Source of the DNA: an uncultured Lewinella sp.
GTDB taxonomy: Bacteria; Bacteroidota; Bacteroidia; Chitinophagales; Saprospiraceae
Assembly (NCBI GenBank): GCA_938021455.1
Contig: CALIGP010000275.1
Coordinates: 1-9,356 of the forward strand
Direction of reading: 5' to 3'
DNA: 9,356 bases
The notes under the pieces are model-generated. The model searched no databases. It saw only the letters and a list, made by a program, of their open reading frames with translations, and was not told where the DNA came from. Shown here in pieces: positions 1 through 6,528 of the stretch. Position 1 is the first letter of the stretch, and every line of letters begins with the position of its first letter. The position numbers were made by a program, and so were the translations under genes.

Positions 1-1
1 G

Positions 2-70
2 GTTCCTGCCCTGTGGAAAGAAAGCGTAGAGACCATTCGGGACAGCCAATTTATCGCTCAGACTTTATAG
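2..70 (+). CDS. 3' tail of an unidentified gene (C-terminal 22 residues only)
   Basis: The frame starting at base 2 is open from the window edge to a TAG at 68-70 and reads VPALWKESVETIRDSQFIAQTL. The residue composition is ordinary for the end of a cytosolic protein, with an amphipathic, helix-like pattern. The +1 frame (starting at base 1) is also open here, but it runs on into the next gene in the wrong frame and becomes His/Pro/Arg-rich, so it is a shadow. The tail lies 36 nt upstream of the first ADP-ribosylglycohydrolase on the same strand, so the two could be co-transcribed. Twenty-two residues are too few for me to name a family. Confidence 0.4.
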   Translation, partial: VPALWKESVETIRDSQFIAQTL

Positions 71-106
71 CCTTTTATCTTCGAACTTTACAAATACCAC
101 ACCAGC

Positions 107-1066
107 ATGAACCCCATCACCACCGCCCTCCTGGGCCTATCCGTTGCCGACGCCATCGGCGTCCCCGTAGAATTTCAGACACGGCAAGAGCTGTTTAAAA
201 ACCCGGTAACCGACATCCGCGGCTACGGAACCTACAATCAGCCGCCGGGCTATTTTTCGGACGACAGCAGCCTGGCCTTCGGGCTGGCGGAGAGTTTGGC
301 AACGGGTAAGTTCGACCTGGTGGACCAGGCGAAGCGGCTGATCAACTATAAAGAGCACGGGTACTGGACGCCGGATAATCAGATTTTCGATATCGGGATG
401 ACAACGCGTCTTTCTATCAATAAGCTTCAACACTTACTGGCTGACGGCCGGGAGGCCGACCTTCCTAAGCTGCACGAATCCGCCAAAGAAAACGATAATG
501 GCAACGGAGCGCTAATGCGCATCTTTCCGCTTTATGCCTACCTCCGGGATAAGCCGGTAGCAGAGTGGATTGCACCGATATGGCAACATTCTGCCCTGAC
601 GCACGGGCACATTCGTTCGGCGTGTTGCTGCTTTTTGTATCTGCGTTTTTGCGCACACTTGATCAATAAGGAGACGAAGGAAAAAGCACTTGAATTTGCC
701 CGGCGGGAGTTGCTCGACTTCCTGATGGCGGCAAATCTTCCGATTGAGGAATTAGATACGTTGGCGACGCTCATCAAGGCAGACTTTTCTACGTTGGCGC
801 GGACGCAGGTGCAGGGGAGTGGCTACGTCGTAGAATGTCTCGAAGCAGCACTCTGGTGCCTCTTCAATGCTGAGGATTACCGGGATACCGTTTTAAAAGC
901 CGTGAATCTCGGGCGGGACACCGACACCACCGCCTGCGTAGCGGGCGCGCCGGCGGCATTGCTCTACGGTGTGGAGAGCATCCCCGCTAACTGGCTCGCA
1001 GCGCTCGCCCGCCGGGAGGATATTATCGGCTTAGGGGATCGGCTGGAAAAAGCCTGGGCTGTATGA
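107..1066 (+). CDS. ADP-ribosylglycohydrolase (DraG/ARH) family protein
   Basis: This 319-residue protein is predicted to be a cytosolic, all-alpha, di-metal hydrolase that removes ADP-ribose from a protein or small-molecule acceptor. It has the family layout in order: an N-terminal GLSVADAIGVPVEF segment (residues 10-23; D15, and E22 as the candidate catalytic glutamate), the first metal motif SDDSS (S51, D52, D53), a GNGALMR segment in the middle, HSALTHGHIRS, and the C-terminal metal motif GRDTDTT (D271, D273, T274). The length is normal for the family. Most relatives have a Thr after the first DD pair; here it is Ser54. There is no signal peptide. The ATG at 107 places the family N-terminus at residue 1; no Shine-Dalgarno is visible. 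A weak promoter candidate (TTTA-N22-TATCTTCG, bases 50-83) lies just upstream. The substrate cannot be told from sequence; no ADP-ribosyltransferase or nif gene is visible nearby. It is only distantly similar to the second family member at 3816-4589. Confidence 0.92.
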   Translation: MNPITTALLGLSVADAIGVPVEFQTRQELFKNPVTDIRGYGTYNQPPGYFSDDSSLAFGLAESLATGKFDLVDQAKRLINYKEHGYWTPDNQIFDIGMTTRLSINKLQHLLADGREADLPKLHESAKENDNGNGALMRIFPLYAYLRDKPVAEWIAPIWQHSALTHGHIRSACCCFLYLRFCAHLINKETKEKALEFARRELLDFLMAANLPIEELDTLATLIKADFSTLARTQVQGSGYVVECLEAALWCLFNAEDYRDTVLKAVNLGRDTDTTACVAGAPAALLYGVESIPANWLAALARREDIIGLGDRLEKAWAV

Positions 1067-1077
1067 TTGTCCATGGT

Positions 1078-1202
1078 TGAGGAGCCCTGCTCCGAAACAC
1101 CGAGCACTCCATGCGAGCTTCTCACTTTAAGCTTTACCCTGGAGGATAGCGTATAATCCAGCACGCCGCAAGCGGCTGGTTTTTCGGAGCAGGAGCTCCT
1201 CA
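1078..1202. repeat. 125-bp intergenic element with near-perfect terminal inverted repeats
   Basis: The left arm (1078-1097, TGAGGAGCCCTGCTCCGAAA) is the reverse complement of the right arm (1182-1202) except for one extra base in the right arm. The match extends outward after a 17-base interruption on the left: CCTGGGCT at 1053-1060, at the end of the preceding gene, matches AGCCCAGG at 1202-1209. Inside are nested shorter inverted repeats: CTCCA (1107-1111) with TGGAG (1140-1144), AGCTT (1116-1120) with AAGCT (1129-1133), and GCCGC-AA-GCGGC (1165-1176). The element starts 11 bp after the stop of the ADP-ribosylglycohydrolase. It could be a miniature mobile element, a REP/BIME-like repeat or a large RNA hairpin at the 3' end of that gene. 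No coding sequence or flanking target duplication is evident. Confidence 0.6.
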
Positions 1203-1240
1203 GCCCAGGGCGAGTCGTTTTAATCCCTGCTTTTCAAAAA

Positions 1241-1270
1241 CCTTCCCTTGCACCTGCGTCTGCGCCCCTT
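1241..1270 (+). repeat. Short C-rich direct repeat, copy 1
   Basis: These 30 bases match 7961-7990 at 24 of 30 positions without gaps, including the first 14 (CCTTCCCTTGCACC) identically. This copy lies 65 bp upstream of the glycoside hydrolase start, between the palindromic element and the gene. The other copy overlaps the end of rodA. It may be a dispersed intergenic repeat; no function is evident. The bases between this copy and the start at 1335 include a TTTTG (1274-1278) and TAACTTGG (1293-1300), which resemble Bacteroidota promoter boxes, but the 14-nt spacing is too short for a confident call. Confidence 0.5.
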
Positions 1271-1334
1271 CTCTTTTGTACGCAAAAAGGCTTAACTTGG
1301 CAATGGTAACTATCCCCTTAAATCTACTTCCACA

Positions 1335-3722
1335 ATGAAACTATCCTTCTTTGTCTGCTGCCTGATGCTGGGCAGCGTTGGCGCTCTTGTGGCCCAAACC
1401 CCTAGTGCCTTTATTCACGTCGATCAATTTGGCTATCGACCCGGTGCGGAAAAAGTCGCTGTACTTTCTGACCCTCAGGTTGGGCAAAATGCAGACTTGA
1501 GCTTCACCCCTGGCGGTACATTAGAAGTACGCGACGCAACCAACAACACCGTCGTTTGGTCCGGCGCGCCCACCGTCTGGAATGGCGGTGCCACCCAGGC
1601 CACCTCTGGCGATCAAGGCTGGTGGCTCGACTTCAGTGAACTGACCGCCCCCGGTAATTACTACGTTATCGATCCCGCCTCCGGTGAACGAACGGGGTCT
1701 TTCACCATCGCCGAAAACGTATACGCCAGCGTAATGAAAGATGCGGGCCGGATGTTCTACTACAACCGCTGCAACGCCCCCAAGGCCTTGCCCTACGCCG
1801 AAGCTAACTGGACGGACGGGATGAACTTCATGAATGCCCTCCAAGATGGTGAATGCGTCGACGTTAACGACCGTAATAACGCCAGCAGACGCCGTGACCT
1901 CTCCGGCGGCTGGTTCGACGCTGGTGATTACAATAAGTACGTCACCTTCGCCCAATCCGCCGTGCAGTCTCTGCTCTGGGCCTACACGGAAAGTAGCCCG
2001 GTGTTTACCGACGATTGGAACATCCCGGAATCCGGTAATGGCATCCCTGATTTGCTGGACGAGGTCAAATGGGAAATCGATTGGCTCAGAAAAATGGTCA
2101 ATATGGACGGTAGCGTGATTAACAAAATGGGCGCGATAGACTACGGCACCAACGACCTCTCTCCGCCAAGCGCCAATACCGGTCCACGTTACTACGGCCC
2201 CACCTGCACCTCCGCCAGCATTGCTGCTTCAGCCATGCTGGCGCAGTCAGCCCTGGTTTTTAGCGAGGTGCCTGCTTGGAGTGGCTACGTGCAGGAGATC
2301 ACGGCGGAAGCGGAGCAAACCTTCGCTTTCTGGGTCGCAGCGGATGCTGCCGGCACGCTGGAAACAAACTGTGATGACGGAACGATCAAGTCGGGCGACG
2401 CAGACGTAGGAGAGCAGGAGCAGCGGGAAGCGGCCCTGACGGCCGCCGTTCACCTCTACGAATTAACCGGAGACGAAACCTACAACAACTATGTACGAGA
2501 CAACCTCAACGACGCCGAATACATGAACGGCGGCTGGTGGGGCCCGTATAAGAACCCGTTGACTTCTGCCCTGGTGCAGTACACCCTACTTACTGGCGCC
2601 CACGCCTCCACCGTTAATGCCATCAAGGCCAGTATGACCCCACACGTACGCGACGATTGGAATGGTTTCTATGGTTTTAACAACGATGGTCTTTACCGGG
2701 CTTTCATGCCCGAATCATCCTACCATTGGGGGAGCAACAACATCGTTAGTTACTACGGAAATCTTAACCGACTGATGGCCAAAGCGAATATTGTTGACGG
2801 CGTACAGGACGACTTCAACCGCAAGGCCAACGGCATGGTACACTACCTCCACGGGGTGAATCCTTTGGGAACGGTATATCTCTCCGCCATGGAGGGCCGT
2901 GGTGCAGAGCGCTCCATTCACGAAATCTACCACGGCTGGTTCTGGGAAGGTACCGATTGGGACAACTCCGTCACCAGTGCCTTCGGCCCGGCCCCTGGCT
3001 TCGTCTCCGGTGGCCCCAATAAGGATTACACGGTGAACATCTCCCCTCCGGCCGGGGAGCCCGCCATGAAGAGTTACCTCGATTGGAACACCAGCTTCCC
3101 CGAAAACAGTTGGGAAATTACCGAGCCCGCCATTTACTACCAAGCGTCTTACATCCGAAACCTGGCCGCGCTGATGGCCCAGGAAATCGTATTGCCCGTT
3201 ACCTACCAGTCTCCGCTCACCGCCCGCCCGCTGGCCAAAACTGTACTCCTTGAGTGGGTCGTAGCTACTGAGGTTGACGCCGACTTTTACGTGGTGGAAT
3301 ACCTGAATGACCGGGACCAGTGGCAGGAGATTGGCCGCGTGGCGGCTAACGGGCAAAGCCGCTATCGCTTCGTTCACGAGTCGCCCCGCGAAGGCAATAA
3401 CAACTACCGCCTACGGCAAACGGACCTGGACGGGAGCTTTGCGCTCTCCGATGTGGCAACGGCCTTTTTTACGGATCGTTACGCGAACATTCAGGTATTT
3501 CCCAATCCAGTACAGCGCAATACAAACGTTGTGATGCAGAACTTACCCGTAGGGGCCGAGCTCCGGTTTTATGATGCCAATGGCCGGCTGCTGGTGCAAC
3601 GCTTTCTTACCAGTAGTCGCCTGGAGCTGCCCACAAGAGATTTGCCCGCTGGCTGGTATGGGGTTGAGCTCCTGCAGGGCCGGGAAGGTATCGTCTGGCA
3701 GCAAAAGATTATTTTGGAATAA
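1335..3722 (+). CDS. Secreted glycoside hydrolase family 9 enzyme with T9SS type A sorting domain
   Basis: This 795-residue exported polysaccharide hydrolase is probably an endoglucanase-like inverting enzyme. In order it shows a Sec signal peptide (1-20, likely cut after LVA), an N-terminal Ig-like domain typical of GH9 (about 25-128, opening IHVDQFGYRPG), and the GH9 catalytic domain (about 135-615). The catalytic domain has SGGWFDAGDYNKY (D195 and D198, candidate base and nucleophile-water ligand), HWGSNN (464-469), LHGVNPLG, PGFVSGGPNKDY and WEITEPAIYYQA (E597, candidate acid). A beta-sandwich linker follows (about 624-711) of the W...E...F.VE / YRLRQTDLDG type frequent before sorting domains in Bacteroidota, then a type A sorting domain (about 718-795; VFPNP at 721-725, LPAGWYGVEL). 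It should be exported by T9SS and released or surface-anchored. The usual GH9 H-x-R signature is not found; SIHEIYHGWF (527-536) occupies that area, so substrate preference is uncertain. No carbohydrate-binding module or SusC/D pair is visible. Confidence 0.93.
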   Translation: MKLSFFVCCLMLGSVGALVAQTPSAFIHVDQFGYRPGAEKVAVLSDPQVGQNADLSFTPGGTLEVRDATNNTVVWSGAPTVWNGGATQATSGDQGWWLDFSELTAPGNYYVIDPASGERTGSFTIAENVYASVMKDAGRMFYYNRCNAPKALPYAEANWTDGMNFMNALQDGECVDVNDRNNASRRRDLSGGWFDAGDYNKYVTFAQSAVQSLLWAYTESSPVFTDDWNIPESGNGIPDLLDEVKWEIDWLRKMVNMDGSVINKMGAIDYGTNDLSPPSANTGPRYYGPTCTSASIAASAMLAQSALVFSEVPAWSGYVQEITAEAEQTFAFWVAADAAGTLETNCDDGTIKSGDADVGEQEQREAALTAAVHLYELTGDETYNNYVRDNLNDAEYMNGGWWGPYKNPLTSALVQYTLLTGAHASTVNAIKASMTPHVRDDWNGFYGFNNDGLYRAFMPESSYHWGSNNIVSYYGNLNRLMAKANIVDGVQDDFNRKANGMVHYLHGVNPLGTVYLSAMEGRGAERSIHEIYHGWFWEGTDWDNSVTSAFGPAPGFVSGGPNKDYTVNISPPAGEPAMKSYLDWNTSFPENSWEITEPAIYYQASYIRNLAALMAQEIVLPVTYQSPLTARPLAKTVLLEWVVATEVDADFYVVEYLNDRDQWQEIGRVAANGQSRYRFVHESPREGNNNYRLRQTDLDGSFALSDVATAFFTDRYANIQVFPNPVQRNTNVVMQNLPVGAELRFYDANGRLLVQRFLTSSRLELPTRDLPAGWYGVELLQGREGIVWQQKIILE

Positions 3723-3744
3723 AGGGAAATTAGACTTAGCTTTG
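3713..3744 (+). promoter_or_regulatory. Candidate Bacteroidota sigma promoter for the second ADP-ribosylglycohydrolase
   Basis: TTTG (3713-3716), then 20 bases, then TAGCTTTG (3737-3744), fits the primary Bacteroidota sigma consensus TTTG-N(17-23)-TAnnTTTG exactly. The upstream box overlaps the last codons of the glycoside hydrolase. A start site about 7 nt downstream of the TAnnTTTG box would fall near 3750, so the transcript would begin at, and include, the 3754-3798 hairpin before reaching the start codon at 3816. No start site has been measured; this is a sequence match only. Confidence 0.45.
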
Positions 3745-3753
3745 TTTTTAAGC

Positions 3754-3798
3754 AAAGATTGCCCACTCGCAGCTTCTCGCGAGTGGGCAATCTTTTTT
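3754..3798 (+). terminator. Rho-independent terminator after the glycoside hydrolase
   Basis: A perfect 17-bp stem pairs 3754-3770 (AAAGATTGCCCACTCGC) with 3779-3795, with an 8-base loop (AGCTTCTC) and a run of six T at 3793-3798. It starts 31 nt after the stop codon of the glycoside hydrolase, where a terminator is expected. It also ends only 17 nt before the start codon at 3816, so it lies in the probable leader of that gene. An in-frame ATG at 3759 sits inside the left arm and is not a credible start. Confidence 0.9.
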
Positions 3799-3815
3799 AC
3801 CTAAACACTACTATT

Positions 3816-4589
3816 ATGAAAGGTGCTATTCTCGGAGACATCATTGGCAGCCGCTTAGAACGTGGCGGCGCTAAAGATTACGATTTCGACCTCTTCACTA
3901 CTGCCTGCCGGTACACGGACGACACCGTACTGACCGTCGCCGTAGCGGATGCTATCCTTCATCAGGAAGACCTGGGCGAAGCGATCAAAGCCTATGCCCT
4001 ACGCTTTCCGGACGCTGGCTACGGCGGCACCTTCCGGAAATGGATGCGGGACGAGCTGGAAGAAGAATACACCAGCTGGGGGAATGGCTCCGCGATGCGC
4101 GTCTCGCCCGTCGGCTGGCTCTTTAACGACCTGGAGACGGTGCTCGCCCAGGCCAAAGCCACGGCGATGCCCACCCACGGCCACCCCGAAGGCGTGAAGG
4201 GAGCGCAGGCGATTGCGGCTGCCATTTTCCTCGCCCGCCAGGGCGGCGGCAAGGAGGACATCCGCCAGTACATCACCCAAACCTTTGGCTACAACCTCCG
4301 CCGGACGATCGAGGAGATTCGCCCCGACTACGCCTTCGACGTCAGCTGCGCCGGCTCCGTCCCCGAAGCCATCATCGCCTTCCTGGATTCTAAAGATTTA
4401 GTGGACAGCATCCGACTGGCCATCTCGCTCGGCGGAGACACGGATACGCAAGCAGCCATGGCGGGCTGTATCGCGGAGGCTTTCTACGGTGGTATCGACC
4501 CGGCGCTGGAGGACGTGATGAATGCCTTCCTACCAGCGGAGTTTATTGATGTGATTGGGAAGTTTGAGCGGGCGTTGCAGGTGGGGTGA
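3816..4589 (+). CDS. ADP-ribosylglycohydrolase (DraG/ARH) family protein, second copy
   Basis: This 257-residue predicted cytosolic di-metal ADP-ribosyl hydrolase is the compact form of the family. Motifs in order: KGAILGDIIGSRLE (residues 2-15; D8, and E15 as candidate catalytic glutamate), canonical metal motif YTDDT (T34, D35, D36, T37), SWGNGSAMRVSPVGW in the centre, THGHPEG, and the C-terminal metal motif LGGDTDTQ (D208, D210, T211). All expected metal ligands are present. The start at 3816 begins directly with the family N-terminus; the longer frame from the ATG at 3759 adds 19 residues encoded by the terminator hairpin and is rejected. No signal peptide. It is about 60 residues shorter than the copy at 107-1066, and similarity between them is confined to the motifs, so it is not a recent duplicate. 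The acceptor it acts on is unknown. It converges with tdk, with only 30 bp between stop codons. Confidence 0.93.
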   Translation: MKGAILGDIIGSRLERGGAKDYDFDLFTTACRYTDDTVLTVAVADAILHQEDLGEAIKAYALRFPDAGYGGTFRKWMRDELEEEYTSWGNGSAMRVSPVGWLFNDLETVLAQAKATAMPTHGHPEGVKGAQAIAAAIFLARQGGGKEDIRQYITQTFGYNLRRTIEEIRPDYAFDVSCAGSVPEAIIAFLDSKDLVDSIRLAISLGGDTDTQAAMAGCIAEAFYGGIDPALEDVMNAFLPAEFIDVIGKFERALQVG

Positions 4590-4593
4590 TGAT

Positions 4594-4613
4594 CCGCCGA
4601 CTAAAGTCGGCGG
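4594..4613. repeat. 20-bp palindrome in the convergent gene junction
   Basis: CCGCCGACT (4594-4602) and AGTCGGCGG (4605-4613) are perfect reverse complements separated by AA. The palindrome fills most of the 30 bp between the ADP-ribosylglycohydrolase stop (4589) and the tdk stop (4620). It can fold on both strands and could slow polymerase from either side, but neither strand has a T-tract after it, so it is not a standard intrinsic terminator. A REP-like dispersed palindrome is the main alternative. Confidence 0.6.
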
Positions 4614-4619
4614 TACAAA

Positions 4620-5204
4620 CTACTTCAACTCCAAAATATTCCCCATCGCATAACACTTCCTACACCGCGCTTCATACAGATCTTTTTCGCCCAACACCAC
4701 GGTGTCTTGATTCGTGGTGAGCCGGTAGGAGTGGGTGGCCAGGTTGCCGCAGTGCGTGCAGATGGCGTGTACTTTGGTGATGTATTCTGCGACGGCGAGT
4801 AGTTGACAGATTGGCCCGAAGGGCTCTCCGCGGAAATCCATATCCAGCCCGGCGATGATGACGCGCTTACCGCGCTGCGCGAGGGTTTGGACATGTTTTA
4901 CCACGTCGGGCTCAAAGAACTGGGCCTCGTCAAGGCCGATGACGGTGATTTCGTCGGGGATATTCAGCAGCTTGCTCGTATCGGAGATGGGGGTGGCTAG
5001 CAGGGAGTTTTTATCGTGGCTCACGACTTCGTTGTCTCCGTAACGGGTATCGATGCGGGGTTTATAGACTTCTACGTGCTGGCCCGCAATGCGGGCCCGT
5101 TTCAGCCGGCGGATCAACTCTTCGGTTTTACCCGAGAACATACTTCCGCAAATAACCTCCAGCCAGCCGCTCCGCTGACCACTGAAGTGTGGCTCTAAAA
5201 ACAT
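4620..5204 (-). CDS. tdk: Thymidine kinase (TK1-like, type II)
   Basis: This 194-residue cytosolic salvage enzyme phosphorylates thymidine to dTMP with ATP. Features in order: Walker A GSMFSGKTEE (residues 20-29), the Walker B/catalytic segment LDEAQFF (91-97, E93 as catalytic base), LDMDFRGEPFG (120-130), and four zinc-binding cysteines in two pairs, CTHC (C149, C152) and CRKC (C181, C184), framing the lid region. Length and order are normal for bacterial TK1-type enzymes and nothing key is missing. The ATG at 5204 is preceded by an A-rich stretch (AAAGAAATAAG) instead of a Shine-Dalgarno, as is common in Bacteroidota. A possible promoter -7 box, CATCTTTG (minus strand, 5252-5245), is one mismatch from TAnnTTTG but lacks a clear upstream TTG. 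The gene is separated from the upstream minus-strand operon by the terminator at 5289-5324, so it is probably transcribed alone. Confidence 0.97.
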   Translation of the reverse strand: MFLEPHFSGQRSGWLEVICGSMFSGKTEELIRRLKRARIAGQHVEVYKPRIDTRYGDNEVVSHDKNSLLATPISDTSKLLNIPDEITVIGLDEAQFFEPDVVKHVQTLAQRGKRVIIAGLDMDFRGEPFGPICQLLAVAEYITKVHAICTHCGNLATHSYRLTTNQDTVVLGEKDLYEARCRKCYAMGNILELK

Positions 5205-5288
5205 AGTTGCTTATTTCTTTATCGCTCCGCAAAAAGCAGAACGCCAAAGATGGGCAATTCGGGTGAAAACTACGTAAGCTGGCGGCTC

Positions 5289-5324
5289 AAAAAAAGGGAC
5301 GCCCCGTAAGTCGGAGCGCCCCTT
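5289..5324 (-). terminator. Rho-independent terminator of the sigma/anti-sigma/beta-repeat operon
   Basis: Read on the minus strand, AAGGGGCGCTCCG (5324-5312) pairs with CGGGGCGTCCCTT (5306-5294) to give a 13-bp stem with two G-U pairs and a 5-base loop (ACTTA), followed by seven T (A5295-A5289 on the plus strand). It lies 41 nt beyond the stop codon of the beta-repeat protein gene and 85 nt before the tdk start, so it ends the operon and insulates tdk. Confidence 0.9.
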
Positions 5325-5364
5325 CACCATTTGAGACTAGTAAAACTAAAACTAAACATCTTTC

Positions 5365-6528
5365 TTAGTAGAGCTCGATATCTCCGTAGCTGGTAGAGAT
5401 ATCAACACGACCCGTGCCGCTACCAACGGTACCTTTCACACTTTCGGAAGACCCCGCTTTGGAGCTGCTTACATTAGTTGATCGGCTTTTGTCATAGGAA
5501 ATATCACCGTAGCGGGAGCGGAGGTCCATTTCATAATTTGCGCCACTCTCAACGTCAATTTCAACGTCGATGTAATTGGCCCGGACGTATACCCGCTCGA
5601 ATCCCACTTTCAGCAGATCGATTTCCAGGTCGCCGTAGCTGGCATCCACTTCCAGTTCTTTTTCGACGGTGCCGAGGTCGAAATCGCAGTAATTACCGTC
5701 CAGGAAAACTCGATTGGCCTTTTCGAGATCAAGCTCGTTGTAGTTCCCTTCGAAGCGGACCTCCGTGGCGGAAGTAATTTCCAACTCTTCGTACCCGGCA
5801 TCGATGTCAAGTTTGCCAGCTCGTCCAATCCGGGTTTCGCTGTAACGGCCATCATATTTCAGGTCTCCAACCGTTCGGATCACGCCGTCGCTGTAGCGGA
5901 TGCGGAAACGGGAGTCTGTTCCCAGCTCATCCAGTCGGGCGGAGCCGTAAGAGATACTGATCTCGTTAGCACCAGTCAGATCACCGCCCACCAAGTCACC
6001 GTAACCTACGGTGATGCGGTTGTCGCCACTCAGGTCGGGCAGGGTAACGTCGCAGTACTTCGCCTCTGTTTCCAGGCTAGCCGAAGCGGGCATTTTTACG
6101 GAGTAATAGACCTTAAAGTCATTACTGGAGTTTCCTCCCCAGCCCCAATCACCGTCAAATATTCTTTCGAGTATTCCTTTGCTACTGCGGCGGTTATTGC
6201 CGATTGAGGTCGTTGCGGAAGCACTATTCCCACCACCAGAGAGGCTGATTTCAATACGGTCGAAGGTGTTGTCGGCATCCTCCTGATCGTCAGCGGAGAC
6301 TTTAATCCGTACATCAATTTGTACTTCGTCACGCTCCCAGGTTTCAACCCGGATGGATCCGTAGCGGTTTTCAAGGCGGACGTTTCCGCTGCCGTTTACG
6401 TCGAAGGTTTTGGAATATTTTTTCTCAAAGTCTTGCCGGAAGACCAACGGAAAGTCGGCCGCTTGAAGGGGAAGCTGCAGCAGGATAAACGCTGGCAGCA
6501 GCATCGCCATGATAGTTTTATAAATCAT
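5365..6528 (-). CDS. Exported DUF4097-like beta-repeat protein with a YGD ladder
   Basis: This 387-residue protein has an N-terminal signal peptide (about 1-24; hydrophobic MLLPAFILLQLPLQAA) and no later membrane segment, so it is probably periplasmic or outer-membrane associated. The rest is built of short beta-strand repeats, each carrying a Tyr followed by a small or acidic pair (YGD, YCD, YSD, YNE, YGS). The repeat tyrosines are at 56, 158, 176, 194, 212, 229, 246, 263, 280, 298, 319, 340 and 381; between 158 and 340 the spacing is 17-18, then 21 residues, which suggests a single-stranded beta-solenoid. Similar proteins are annotated as DUF4097/DUF2807 putative adhesins; the biochemical role is not established. 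The ATG at 6528 overlaps the last 11 nt of the anti-sigma gene, which supports it as the true start and suggests translational coupling. A start at 6624 would run 107 nt into the upstream gene and spoil the signal peptide. Last gene of the operon. Confidence 0.85.
   Translation of the reverse strand: MIYKTIMAMLLPAFILLQLPLQAADFPLVFRQDFEKKYSKTFDVNGSGNVRLENRYGSIRVETWERDEVQIDVRIKVSADDQEDADNTFDRIEISLSGGGNSASATTSIGNNRRSSKGILERIFDGDWGWGGNSSNDFKVYYSVKMPASASLETEAKYCDVTLPDLSGDNRITVGYGDLVGGDLTGANEISISYGSARLDELGTDSRFRIRYSDGVIRTVGDLKYDGRYSETRIGRAGKLDIDAGYEELEITSATEVRFEGNYNELDLEKANRVFLDGNYCDFDLGTVEKELEVDASYGDLEIDLLKVGFERVYVRANYIDVEIDVESGANYEMDLRSRYGDISYDKSRSTNVSSSKAGSSESVKGTVGSGTGRVDISTSYGDIELY

Noticed and set aside
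13..198. Open frame starting with GTG at 13 that overlaps the first ADP-ribosylglycohydrolase
   Set aside because: Its His/Pro/Arg-rich C-terminal half is an out-of-frame reading of the real gene; the likely upstream gene tail is in the frame starting at base 2 and stops at 70.
2715..3377. 220-residue antisense frame inside the glycoside hydrolase gene
   Set aside because: No family motifs and Val/Gly-rich composition mirroring the sense gene; the sense strand is an unambiguous GH9 protein. The same holds for the antisense frame at 1521-1955.
3759..3815. 19-residue N-terminal extension of the second ADP-ribosylglycohydrolase from ATG 3759
   Set aside because: It is encoded by the terminator hairpin and precedes the family's normal N-terminus KGAILGDIIG.
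3816..5204. Possible functional pairing of ADP-ribosylglycohydrolase and thymidine kinase (thymidine ADP-ribosylation, DarT/DarG-like)
   Set aside because: The genes are convergent, not co-transcribed, and neither a DarT-like transferase nor a macrodomain protein is visible.
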